From Arenicola marina (Eukaryota > Annelida > Polychaeta > Arenicolidae), in the NCBI GenBank assembly GCA_964019135.1, contig OZ025255.1, positions 41,818,811 through 41,882,810 on the forward strand: a DNA stretch of 64,000 nt, in the 5' to 3' direction. Position numbers and translations under genes: made by a program. This document shows positions 11,584-22,225 of this stretch, in pieces; the stretch's first letter is position 1, and each line of letters begins with the position of its first letter. The notes under the pieces were generated by a model. It did no database searches. It saw only the letters and a list, made by a program, of their open reading frames with translations, and was not told where the DNA came from.

Positions 11584-12786
11584 TCAATACCAAGCTTGGC
11601 GACAGTGGTGCTGGTATAAGGCGACGCATCCCATGGCGTCCACGATGACTTTAGGATGATACTTCGGGTCACTGACTGTTTGTCGGCGGCGGTGGCGCAG
11701 CATGTGCAATTGTGAGGGCTTCGTCTGGTCCGGTTTGGCTCCGAACTTGACCTCCGTTAGAAAGTTCATGTTCTGGAATCTATAGCTGCCGACCTTCGTA
11801 GGTTTGCCATGCAGCTGAACTCTTTGAACATACCGGATCAGACCGCTTAGGTCACGTGATTGCCTGGGTACAATTACCTCGTCGGCATCCAAACTGACAA
11901 CGTATTTGACCTGGTACATGTGTCGATACATACAGTCACTGACACAGATCCCGTTTCTGGCTCCATAATCCTGCATGTTTAGACTCCCATCCTCAGTCAC
12001 AAAGAGAGGCCGGGTTTGTCGCACCTCCATGACGCCTTCGCTCTCGTAATGACGAAGAACCCGCGACGTTGACTCATCCAGACTGTCGTTGTACATGATC
12101 ACTTTACCGATGCCGAGAATCCTCTGCATCTCCAGCCATTCGACTAGGCGAGTTGGATCCAGGTGGTTGAAGGCCACGGGGTGACAGGTCGCGAAGTCCA
12201 GAACATCCGATGGATCTTCAGACTTTGCCGGGAACTCAACGGGAACAGAATTGCCGTCATGAAATACCGTTCTTCTATTCCATAGAGAGGGTTTGGTCAC
12301 TTCGTACCCTAAGCTGATCCGGAACTCCGAGTGATTTGCAGTGCACGTCTTCTGAAGTAAGTGTGTTCTCGCATCACTCGGAAAGGCCCCAACGACACGT
12401 GATTGGCGCTCACTCCTCTGGACGTGGTAGGTTGAAGTCAGGTTGCCACACTCTATCAAACAAAATATCGGATGAGGGAGGAGGTGAGGCAAGGTCAAGC
12501 CATCTGGACGATATTTCCGCTGATCATAAGGCACAGTGAAGTTGGTGGTTTCCATGATGGTCAGGACCCTGATGACGGGCTGCGGCTCGACGCTCCAGCG
12601 GTCGTCCCAGAAGGCGTTAAACAGGAAGACGTCGCCGAGGTGGTTCCCAGCTGACCGGAAGTAGCCGTCCGACTTGTCCCTGAAGTCCCTCATCCTGATG
12701 ACGTGTTGGTCTCCTTGGAAACGCACGAGGAAGTGACAGACGTAACCAAGGAGACAGAAGATCACCAGCACGGTGCCGGGACATCG
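11584..12786 (-). CDS. Truncated GT92-like exon, minus copy 2 (probable pseudogene)
   Basis: A 400-codon open frame on the minus strand, from the acceptor (TTTTAG, exon 5' edge at 12786) to a stop at 11584-11586. Anchor, stem and the first part of the GT92 domain including DADEVIVPR are present. Homology to the plus copies stops after CVALYQHHCR; the protein then ends QAWY instead of continuing about 75 residues through HHYR. Compared with plus copies, one extra base after the HVR codons and a 10-base loss about 70 bases later put about 30 codons in another frame (reading RRSERQSRVVGA). A further 12 bases are lost before QKTC. Missing the C-terminal part of the domain makes catalytic activity unlikely; the open frame may persist through homogenisation within the array. 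Confidence 0.75.
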   Translation of the reverse strand, partial: RCPGTVLVIFCLLGYVCHFLVRFQGDQHVIRMRDFRDKSDGYFRSAGNHLGDVFLFNAFWDDRWSVEPQPVIRVLTIMETTNFTVPYDQRKYRPDGLTLPHLLPHPIFCLIECGNLTSTYHVQRSERQSRVVGAFPSDARTHLLQKTCTANHSEFRISLGYEVTKPSLWNRRTVFHDGNSVPVEFPAKSEDPSDVLDFATCHPVAFNHLDPTRLVEWLEMQRILGIGKVIMYNDSLDESTSRVLRHYESEGVMEVRQTRPLFVTEDGSLNMQDYGARNGICVSDCMYRHMYQVKYVVSLDADEVIVPRQSRDLSGLIRYVQRVQLHGKPTKVGSYRFQNMNFLTEVKFGAKPDQTKPSQLHMLRHRRRQTVSDPKYHPKVIVDAMGCVALYQHHCRQAWY

Positions 12787-12988
12787 CTAAAAGGCAATCA
12801 CAGACAAGTTCAAAGGTTTGGGGAATGCACATTGTCCTACAGCACCCCATCATGGAAGCGTTATGTCCCAGATTCAAGTCTATAAGAGGATGGCGTACTT
12901 TCATATTGGATATTCAAGGCCTTAGTCCGTAGGATCACCGTGGCGCCACTTAGCGAGTACTACATATATATGACCGTTTCTCGACCTT

Positions 12989-14667
12989 GCGTGTCACTGG
13001 ATGGAGGTAGTTGTGTACATAATGGGTTGTATAGTGTGGCAGCGTGTCAATTGATGGCGGTAGTTGTGTACATAGTGGGTTGTATGGTGTGGCACCGTGT
13101 CACTGGATGGCGGTAGTTGTGTACATAGTGGGTTGTATGGTGTGGCGCCGGGTCACTGAAAGGCGGTAGTTGTGTACAAAGTGGGTTGTATGGTGTGGCA
13201 GCGTGTCACTGGATGGCGGTAGTTGTGTACATAGTGGGTTGTATGGTGTGGCAGCGTGTCACTGGATGGCGGTAGTTGTGTACATAGTGGATTGTATAGT
13301 GTGGCAGCGTGTCACTGGATGGCGGTAGTTGTGTACATAGTGGGTTGTATGGTGTGGCAGCGTGTCACTGGATGACGGTAGTTGTGTACATAGTGGGTTG
13401 TATGGTGTGGCAGCGTGTCACTGGATGGCGGTAGTTGTGTACATATTGGGCTGTATGGTGTGGCACCGTGTCACTGGATGGCGGTAGTTGTGTACATAGT
13501 GGGTTGTATAGTGTGGCACCGTGTCACTGGATGACGGTAGTTGTGTACATAGTGGGTTGTATGGTGTGGCAGCGTGTCACTGGATGGCGGTATTTGTGTA
13601 CATAGTGGGTTGTATGGTGTGGCAGCGTGTCACTGGATGGCGGTAGTTGTGTACATAGTGGGTTGTATGGTGTGGCACCGTGTCACTGGATGGCGGTAGT
13701 TGTGTACATAATGGGTTGTATGGTGTGGCAGCGTGTCACTGGATGACGGTAGTTGTGTACATAGTGGGTTGTATGGTGTGGCGGCGTGTCACTGGATGAC
13801 GGTAGTTGTGTACATAGTGAGAGTTGTATGGTGTGGCAGCGTGTCGCTGGATGGTGGTAGTTGTGTACATAATGGGTTGTATGGTGTGGCAGCGTGTCAC
13901 TGGATGGCGGTAGTTGTGTACCAAGTGGGTTGTATGGTGTGGCAGCGTGTCACTGGATGACGGTAGTCGTGTACATAGTGGGTTGTATGGTGTGGCACCG
14001 TGTCACTGGATGGCGGTAGTTGTGTACATAGTGGGTTGTATGGTGTGGCAGCGTGTCACCGGATGGCGATAGTTGTGTACATAGTGGGTTGTATGGTGTG
14101 GCAGCGTGTCACCGGATGGCGATAGTTGTGTACATAGTGGGCTGTATGGTGTTGCAGCGTGTCACTGGATGGCGGTAGTTGTGTACATAATGGGTTGTAT
14201 GGTGTGGCACCGTGTCACTGGATGGTGGTAGTTGTGTACATAGTGGGTTGTATGGTGTGTCACCGTGTCACAGGATGGCGGTAGTTGTGTACATAATGGG
14301 TTGTATGGTGTGGCACCGTGTCACTGGATGGCGGTAGTTGTGTACATAGTGGGTTGTATAGTGTGGCACCGTGTCACTGGATGGCGGTAGTTGTGTACAT
14401 AATGGGTTGTATGGTGTGGCCCCGTGTCACTGGATGGCGGTAGTTGTGTACATAGTGGGTTGTATGGTATGGCACCGTGTCACTGGATGGCGGTAGTTGT
14501 GTACATAGTGGGTTGTATGGTATGGCACCGTGTCACTGGATGGCGGTAGTTGTGTACATAGTGGGTTGTATGGTGTGGCACCGTGTCACTGAAAGGCGGT
14601 AGTTGTGTACATAATGGGTTGTATGGTGTGGCAGCGTGTCACTGGATGGCGGTAGTTGTGTACATAA
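12989..14667 (+). repeat. 53-bp minisatellite, forward block 2 (about 32 copies)
   Basis: Same monomer. The first monomers repeat the order of variants in block 1 (ATTGATGG, then CGCCGGGTCACTGAAAGG), so the left edge is conserved between units while copies are gained further right. Confidence 0.97.
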
Positions 14668-15421
14668 AAGCGGAAATAAAACCCGCGAAAACTGTACAAC
14701 CCTAATGTCCTCGCCTGACCAGTCCATATAAGAAGCGTTTTACGTAACCATAGATGCCGCGCGCAGGCATGAAATTATTATGTCATACGACAGAATTAGC
14801 GCGCCTGACACTGACCGTCACTCATGAAATAGCCGCATTCTGGTTTATCAACGCTCATGTAAACACAACAGCGAAGCGTAGAAGGGCACATGTCAGAATG
14901 GATGAATCAAACTAGATAACTGCATAGATGGTATGTTTATAAGTAATTGCTTGGTTGTGAAATAATGTGTATATTTTGCGTGAGATTGAATGTAATGGTA
15001 TACTTAAATGACTGCATAATTTAAATGTTCAACTTTAATCTTGTCAAAGGATTGTGAGCAATAAAATAAGGGATGATCGACTAGCCGAATGTATCTATTT
15101 TTTCTAGTTTACGTGGAGATTGGTGACGATCTGGTGACTGTTGAGCATAAGAAAGCCATGGAGACTCCTGACAGCTGAACATAAGAAAGCCAGTGGAGGA
15201 GACAACCCTAGCCAAAAACGTATATTATATGAATCCGATTATAGAATTTGAGCATAAACCAATATATAACTCTACGGTAACGCTAACAGTTTTACATCCA
15301 TTATTTTGTTGTATTTGACGTTAAGCAACGTTACACGTGTAACACGGACACTCATTAGGGAAAATATACTCCTTTGATGCACCATTGGTGTCCACGAGTT
15401 TTGAAAAAAAATCGTCGAAAC

Positions 15422-15550
15422 TTCTGTGGTCGCATTAGCGGGGTTGAGGTCAAGGTTAAAGCATAGGCAAAAAATTGGGACTAGAAAAACGTGGTCTTAA
15501 TGGCGGGGTGGTCATATTACCGGACTGGTCTTAAGTGAGGTTCCATTTTA
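15422..15550 (-). mobile_element. DNA-transposon terminal sequence, spacer 2
   Basis: Same sequence as in spacer 1 with one base different near the end (TAAAATGG for TACAATGG). Duplicated with the unit. Confidence 0.4.
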
Positions 15551-16110
15551 CATGATAACCAGACCATCTCCGCTCCATGTGTTCGGACGGTGCCGTTATG
15601 ATAACTACAGGGGGGACAATCCCGCATATCAAACCGGGTCTATAAGACTGGGTGTTATCGGGCTTTAATGATATATGGTCTATGGCGTATCCGGCGATTG
15701 GCTCACACGACTTGGACATTAAGCGATCTGCGTACATTGAGCCTGTCGCTAGGCTTTAAATTTGTTACTTAGGAGGCTGTAACAAAAGAAGCAAAGATAA
15801 GTGTGTATGCTCAGAATATAAATGTAAATAATACAATATCAACTCGTAATAAGAGTAAACGCGCGAGTTAGTGAGGTGTTTACGGTTAGGCAATAGTAGC
15901 TCGCCAAGTTTGACTATCCGCCCAAGTTCGGACAAAATGAAAAGGCCTAATTAATCGATTTCCATTCCAGAAAAATGCTGCTGTGAATCACTTTAAACTC
16001 TTGCAACTGTGTCGTCGAAGAACTATTTGTATAGCATAGCATTGCACCAGGATAACAGCCGAGAGAGACCCCCTCCCCACTCACCACTTACCACAGGAGT
16101 CTCCTGTCAA

Positions 16111-16236
16111 ATGCCTAAACACTTTATAAAACTGTATTGGTTTTCGATCAAGCGGTATTTACAGTACTGGCATATGCTTAAACACTTTATAAAACTGTGT
16201 TGGTGTTCGATCAATCGGTAATGACAGTACTGGCAG
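16111..16236. repeat. 63-base tandem duplication in type B spacer 2
   Basis: Two diverged copies starting ATGCCTAAACACTTTATAAA and ATGCTTAAACACTTTATAAA. Type A spacers have one copy. Confidence 0.85.
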
Positions 16237-16993
16237 AAAACATACAAATTAGACACCGACTGTATTTATAATCAATTATGAATTAGGATCAACAGTGACA
16301 GAGAATCGAATTTGCTGGATTTTTTCTTTTGAACGAGTGGTTGACTCAACAACTTGCCTGCTAGTTGCGACACTTGAACTCACCATAGCGGGCCTGAGGT
16401 TTTGCAATGTCCTGCAGAATGGCAATTGGATTTAGGGCATATAAACATGTGCATTTCAATAATTAGGGGACCCAACGCACTTTTGAACTATTATGTCATT
16501 ATATCTCTTTAACAACTATGTTTATATTAAAAAGACCAGTTGTGTATGTTGATTTCACCCATAAATACCTAGCCGGACACCTTGTCTTAGTGGCACAATG
16601 TGCAGGAGACCTTAAATATCACATTCACTGAAAAACGTGCCAAGATTAGGTCTCTCCCCTAAATACTTGTCCACTTTGTTACCATTTGGTAAATGATCTT
16701 GAAAATCCCAAATTGTTCTTTTCATATGCAACGCGATCAAGAAAAAGGCGTGAAGATTGGCCAAAGTGTCACCTTGTAATGTCCACTCTATTACTCCAAT
16801 ATATATAGCTAATATTTATCAATTCTGAAGATTTTACTACAAGTTAAACTCTAGAGAATACTAATCAAGGAACAGTTTTGGATGACCATGAAAGGCATAT
16901 TTCATGGGGCGGGAGGCCTTTTGAGTCGTATTTGTGAATCATGAACATATTATCCCTAACTATATAATTCATTCCGTTCACCCTATTGAATGC

Positions 16994-17270
16994 TAATCAA
17001 GAAGGCAAATTTGGGTAATCATAAAAGGTATATCATATAGCGCGAAAACGGTTTTGGGCAAAATATATGTCAACTCGTTTACTGTCCACTGTGTTACCTT
17101 CTGATTCAGTAACAGAGTGGACAGTAACAGAGTGGACAGTAACAGAGTGGACAGTAACCGAGTGGACAGTAACCGAGTGGACAGTAACCGAGTGGACATA
17201 TTTTGCACAAAAGCGTTCCCGCGCCATGAGATTTACCTTGTATGATCACCCAAATTTGCCTTCTTGATTA
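16994..17270. mobile_element. Fold-back (MITE-like) element, spacer 2
   Basis: The best preserved copy: left end TAATCAAGAAGG, right end CCTTCTTGATTA, so the ends are perfect inverted repeats bounded by TA, as expected for a Tc1/mariner-type target duplication. It contains six 15-base repeats at 17109-17198. Confidence 0.75.
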
Positions 17271-17370
17271 TAATTTCATGATGTTTAACTTCGTTAAATT
17301 CATAGTTGTTCCTCCAACTATGAATGATATATATAATGATATAATCCATGGATAAAAACAGAGTGGACTT

Positions 17371-18200
17371 AAAGCGGGTGTCCAACCTAATTTAGTCGCG
17401 ATCTGCACCGAAAGTTTACATCTTAAAATTAAATGGGCGAGTGTTAACGCTTCGTTTCGACCGGCTGGTAAGGAGATCAAAATTAAGGCAACCCGCCCCT
17501 AGCAATGTGAAGAAGAGCGCTATTTTGCCGGGAGCAGTGACGCATAGTGTGACTATTCATATGGCGCCGCCTTACGTTATAACTCGCGGAGAGAGAGATC
17601 AGGGCCGCGATTTACAGATGAACAGCGGCAGTTCCAAGCCGCACAGTAGCGCAAGAACTTAGCCCTTCATGGAAAAGTACCATCCAAACAAGAGCCGAAA
17701 TCAGCCGGAGGCTGAGGCTTACTGACAGAAGTGATTTTGTTACAGACGATCATTTGCTAAATTATCATCCTATTTGGTCTAAATAGGGTCTGCAGCGGTC
17801 AATGTAGCTTGAAATAACTCATACAACGGGCATTTTAGCCCACAATCGCACCTACAAGGGGCAACACTGAGGGAATCGAAAGTGCTTTGAGTCCATTTCC
17901 CCATTCTCTCATCATTGGCGACCGAGCCAGGGGGTCCCCTTTGTGCGGCCCCATGGTTCCCAGGGTAAGGGCAATACGTCAATTGTGAGCACAGGTATGT
18001 TCATGTATAGTTCAGCCCTACTAAGTACCGTAACAATCGCAGCTCTAACTTGCTTTCCTGATTTTTGACAAATTTTCTTATTTGGCCAGAATCTCTATAC
18101 TTTATCATTGGGCTTAGTTCCGTTGCCATGAAACGTCATCGTGACGTCACATGACGTCACTGACGCTTACCAAATTGGCTTCTAGCTTTTGGCGTTACCT
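17371..18200. other. Type B spacer module, spacer 2
   Basis: Found only in spacers 2 and 3 and less AT-rich than its surroundings. It contains GGCGCC, a CREB-type pair near its right end and no frame with an ATG that I can recognise. Origin unknown; it replaces the stretch that begins with CACCCCACTGTCCAC in type A. Confidence 0.5.
18142..18159. promoter_or_regulatory. Paired CREB-type palindromes, spacer 2
   Basis: Two perfect TGACGTCA palindromes at 18142-18149 and 18152-18159, 10 bases apart and so on the same face of the helix, with half-sites ACGTCA and TGACGC on either side. Whether they act is unknown. Confidence 0.4.
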
Positions 18201-18305
18201 ACTCATGAAGTCATTTTCGGTGTCTAGTATTTTCTTTAAGGTATTATTAAAATACTCATGAAGTCATTTTCGGTGTCTAGTATTTTCTTTAAGGTATTAT
18301 TAAAA
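18199..18305. repeat. 53-base direct duplication in type B spacer 2
   Basis: A segment starting ACTCATGAAGTCATTTTCGG is repeated twice in tandem. Type A spacers have a single related copy (about 45980). Unrelated in sequence to the 53-base minisatellite. Confidence 0.85.
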
Positions 18306-19159
18306 TACTCATATATATACTGTATAAACAATATGAGATATTTGCAAGCCAAGCCTGACAGATATACCTGGAAACGGAGATAATGATTCATTTTTGAGGT
18401 AGTTAGGTAACTAGACTAATCATAAAGCTTTTAAAATGTAAGTGGTTTGTCTAAATGTGATATAGTAAAAGATATAACAGAGCATCTTTGCGACTTAAAA
18501 ATACAATAATATCCTCATACCACATAGAGGTATAGTCCCGCATAATTTTACGTAATGTTGAACGCTTGTATTGCTATGTACAAAGCCCTGCTAAGGACAT
18601 TCCACTTTTTTAAATTAATCTCATTCCCACCAGTTAGACTTGGAATCTCGTTCCCATGATGGAATATCTAACATTTGCGGCTTTCTTGTGAGCCCCTATT
18701 ATTGTATTGAAGGGTGGGAACGCACATAACGTATACATGTATGTCCAGCAAATGACATAACATGCCCCCACCTTTTTAGTAAAATTTCAATGCATATAAT
18801 GCGACTGATTATTGAATCGATATATTGAATTTCTGATACAAAACACTTCCCACGAGTGAGGAACTTTAAAATCGACCTCATTTAAAGCGACAGGGGAGGT
18901 CTTGCAAAGAATCAATCCGTGCAAAATGGCTGCAATTTTTTCATTACCAGATGTCCCATTATTCCAGTAACGTTGGTTAGTGTGTATATGCAAAAGTGGA
19001 AGATTTATTGACAGATTAGTGCTACAATAAAGATGCGACATCGAATGGAATTCAATACATTACCTGTTGGATTGCAGAGAAAAAAAAGGGTGTGGAATAT
19101 TTGCGAACACCGATGTGGCAATATCATCGCTCACAGCTAGCACCATGCATACAGAGACA

Positions 19160-19308
19160 GGCTGCCACACCATACAACCCACCATGTACACAACTACCGC
19201 CATCCAGTGACACGGTGCCACACCACACAACCCACTATGTACACAACTACCGCCATCCAGTGATACGCTGACACACCATACAACCCACTATGTACACAAC
19301 TACCGCAG
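19160..19308 (-). repeat. 53-bp minisatellite, reverse block 2 (about 3 copies)
   Basis: Very short reverse-orientation block. It ends CTACCGCAGGTAATCAC and joins a longer 5' flank than in units with 22-copy blocks. Confidence 0.95.
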
Positions 19309-20105
19309 GTAATCACAGGTGACGTTCGGCTTTTGTCCTACCTCATTTCAATAGAAGCAGCCCAGCTCAACCTGTACCATTTGGTACTTGTAGAAACCAT
19401 ATATTTGTAATCATAAACGGCCAAAAATCTGCATTTCGACGACTACAAAATTACGCCAACAAACAGGATGACATTTTCCACTCATGCATGGAACAAATAA
19501 ATGATGATGGCGGAACGAAAATAACAGATTTAGAAGTGGCCCAGCTCGCCTTATGTCAAACACTTACTTGTAGAACCCAGATATATGTAATCATGCATGG
19601 AATCTATGTCTAGCTTTACTTCATGTGGCCAAATTAAAGGGCTACAACATCTGAATTTTGACGACTGCAATATTACATCAAGGACACATTTTGCACGCAT
19701 ACATATTTGTTTTTTGCAATGTGAGCTTGAACCATCCCACCCGAACCCCCTAAGGAAACTCTATGGAAGCATTGTCACTTAAGTAATTACGGAGATTAAA
19801 AAAACCGAAAACGAATAGACCAAAGTCCTGATACTGTTTAAAAAAATATTGGCTGGTATGTACATTGGATTAATATTGAGATATCGAAAAGAAAAACCCG
19901 CAAGGTCGAGAAACGGTCATATATATATTTAGTATTCGGTAGGTGGTGCCACAGTGATCCTACGTACTAAGGCCTTGAATATCCAATATGAAAGTACGCC
20001 ATCCTCTTATAGATTTGAATCTGGGACATAACGATTCCATGATGGGGTGCTGTAGGACAATGTGCATTCCCCAAACCTTTGAACTTGTCTGTGATTGCCT
20101 TTCAG
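19309..20105 (+). other. 5' flank and splice acceptor of GT92 plus copy 2
   Basis: Longer than in copies 1 and 4. It contains two diverged direct copies of a block of about 160 bases (about 19348-19500 and 19533-19700, each with GCCCAGCTC and ACTTGTAGAA), then the TATATATA run and the acceptor. Confidence 0.5.
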
Positions 20106-21565
20106 CGATGTCCCGGCACCGTGCTGGTGATCTTCTGTCTCCTTGGTTACGTCTGTCACTTCCTCGTGCGTTTCCAAGGAGACCAACACGTCATCAGGAT
20201 GAGGGACTTCAGAGATAAGTCGGACGGCTACTTCCGGTCAGCTGGGAACCACCTCGGCGACGTCTTCCTGTTTAGCGCCTTCTGGGACGACCGCTGGAGC
20301 ATCGGGCCGCAGCCCGTCATTCGGGTCCTGGCCGTCATGGAAACCACCAACTTCACGGTGCCTTATGGTCAGCGGAAATATCATCCCGATGACTTTACCG
20401 TGCCTCACCTCCTCCCTCATCCGATATTTTGTTTGATAGAGTGTCGCAACCGGACTTCAACATACCACGTCCGGGTAGTGAGCGCCAATCACGTGTCTTT
20501 GGGGCCCTTGCGAGTGATGCGAGGACACACTTACGGCAAGTATATCTTCAGTTGCATCCAGAAGACGTGCACTGCAAATCACGGGGAGTTCCGGATTAGC
20601 TTAGGATACGAAGTGAGCAAACGCTCTCTATGGAGTAAAAGAACGGTATTTCATGACGGCAACTCTGTTCCCGTTGAGTTCCCGGCGAAGCCTGAAGATC
20701 CATCGGATGTCCTGGACTTCGCGACCTGTCACCCCGTGGCCTTCAACCACCTGATCCAACTCGCCTGGTCGAATGGCTGGAGATGCAGAGAATTCTCGGC
20801 ATCGGTAAAGTGATCATGTACAACGACAGTCTGGATGAGCCAACGTCGCGGGTTCTTCGTCATTACGAGAGCGAAGGCTTCATGGAGGTCAGACAAACCC
20901 GGCCTCTCTTTGTGACGAAGGATGGGAGTCTAGACATGCAGGATTATGGAGCCAGGAACGGGATCTGTGTCAGTGACTGTATGTATCGACACATGTACCA
21001 GGCCAAATACGTTGTCAGTTTGGATGCCGACGAGGTAATTGTACCCAGGCAATCTCTTGACCTAAGCGGTCTGATCCGAGATGTTCGAAGAGTTCAGCTG
21101 CATGGCAAACCTACGAAGGTTGGCAGCTATAGATTCCAGAACATGAACTTTCTAACGGAGGCCAAGTTCGGAGCCAAACCGGACCAGGCGAAGCCCTCAC
21201 AGTTGCACATGCTGCGCCACCGCCGCCGACAACCAGTCAGTGACCCGAAGTATCATCCTAAAGTCATCGTGGACGCCATGGGATGCGTCGCCTTATACCA
21301 GCACCACTGTCGCCGCCTAACGGACGCCTTCAGCACCACGGAGAAAGACATCGAGCTGGGAGTCGACCCAAAGTTTGGTGCGCTTCACCATTACAGAAAC
21401 TCTCTGAGTAACCTGAGGAAATTGATATTCCTCAGATATCCACAGACCCATGAAGTAATTGAGGACGACATAATGTCTCGATACGAAGGGAAGTTAGCGC
21501 TGAGTGTTAAAAGGCAGCTTGAGTCGCTGGGAATTAAATCTTATAAACTAAGATTAAAGGATTAG
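20106..21565 (+). pseudogene. GT92 glycosyltransferase, plus copy 2, frameshifted
   Basis: Same exon as plus copy 1, 12,668 bases downstream, with the same acceptor (TTTCAG ending at 20105) and stop. One G is missing near 20753: copies 1, 3 and 4 read CACCTGGATCC, this one CACCTGATCC. The frame is lost just after FNHL, at the start of the catalytic domain, and is open again in the original frame from about 20783 to 21565 with DADEVIVPR intact. Translation would end about 20 codons past the deletion. Apart from this and substitutions such as DESTS to DEPTS, it is nearly identical to copy 1. A sequencing error in a repeat-rich region is the main alternative to a true pseudogene. Confidence 0.85.
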
Positions 21566-21904
21566 ATTTTGGATAATATGTTGGATTAGTAGGGTCGTGT
21601 TTCTTTTCAGTAATATATTTGACTGCGTACAGTTTTAAATGATGTGGTTTGTTAATTGGTACCCCAACATAGGGTAAAGGCCATGCATTGGCAGTTTATT
21701 TTCATTTTATTTCATTAGTTTCATCTCATTGGCGGTGTGCTTATGGATGCAAACATACAGGGTAAATGTAATTACATGTGCATACACTTAGACACGTACA
21801 TATTAGTATGTTTATTGTTGTTTATTAAATGCTGTAAGGCGAGCGACCCATGGTATGTACAAACATTCATAAATATAATATACATTTGGTGGTGTCGCCT
21901 TGTG
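21566..21904. other. 3' flank of GT92 plus copy 2
   Basis: Same sequence as the flank of plus copy 1, with a few substitutions. No gene seen. Confidence 0.4.
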
Positions 21905-22110
21905 CTATGATGCTATGGTGCTACGATGAGGGATCACTCTTGGGGGATACTGCTCAGTATAACGCTCCATCGCCAGATGGATAAAGATGGCTAAACTGCG
22001 TATGTTATTTGAATTCTTTGATGGCATTACCGAAATAAATTGTTGAAAACGGGCTCCTCTGGGTTGGATAGGCGCGATGAATTTTTCTTTTAGATCATTA
22101 AACAAAGGGC

Positions 22111-22185
22111 GAACTAATGTTTTATATATCAGATGTATGGCTGCTATGTACCCACAACTGTTTGGATTCGAAATAAACGATTTTA

Positions 22186-22216
<31 letters not shown>

Positions 22217-22225
22217 ACAAAGGGC
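22111..22225 (+). mobile_element. Poly-A retro-insertion with 14-bp target duplication
   Basis: Present only in unit 2. The 14 bases ATTAAACAAAGGGC occur at 22097-22110 and again at 22212-22225. Between them lie about 75 bases of unrelated sequence, an AATAAA signal at 22172-22177 and a run of 26 A from 22187. This is the signature of target-primed reverse transcription of the 3' end of a polyadenylated RNA. The parent transcript or SINE is not recognised. Confidence 0.9.

Larger units (their letters stand above)
7233..12991. repeat. Interrupted palindrome 1 (GT92 inverted repeat)
   Basis: The left arm 7233-8647 and right arm 11598-12991 are inverted copies. They start at CGCAAGGTCGAGAAAC, about 205 bases upstream of the exon, and end inside the codons for HHCR. 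The centre (8648-11597) holds the last 75 codons of the plus copy, the LINE remnant and a short flank. Confidence 0.9.
14668..19159. other. Spacer 2 (type B)
   Basis: Shares its first 2.7 kb with type A. It then carries a type B module (17371-18200), a 53-base direct duplication and about 800 bases shared with the end of type A. No recognisable gene. Confidence 0.8.
7438..20105. repeat. Tandem array unit 1 (12,668 bp)
   Basis: One complete unit, measured from the first base of plus copy 1 to the base before plus copy 2. Order: GT92 plus, LINE minus, GT92 minus, forward minisatellite of about 32 copies, type B spacer, reverse minisatellite of about 3 copies, 5' flank. The alignment to the next unit is collinear by eye. 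Confidence 0.9.

Noticed and set aside
17779..17982. Minus-strand frame with CRCDCGLKC, thought to be a LINE or zinc-finger fragment
   Set aside because: There is no ATG, no further matching motifs on either side and no other frame continuing it. The resemblance is too slight.
18199..18305. The 53-base duplication in type B spacers as a relative of the 53-base minisatellite
   Set aside because: Only the length is the same; the sequences share nothing.
19597..19782. 61-codon frame MESMSSFTSCGQ as a possible first GT92 exon
   Set aside because: It is broken by one extra base in the equivalent flanks at 6929 and 48250, and ends in a stop with no donor site that joins the exon in frame.
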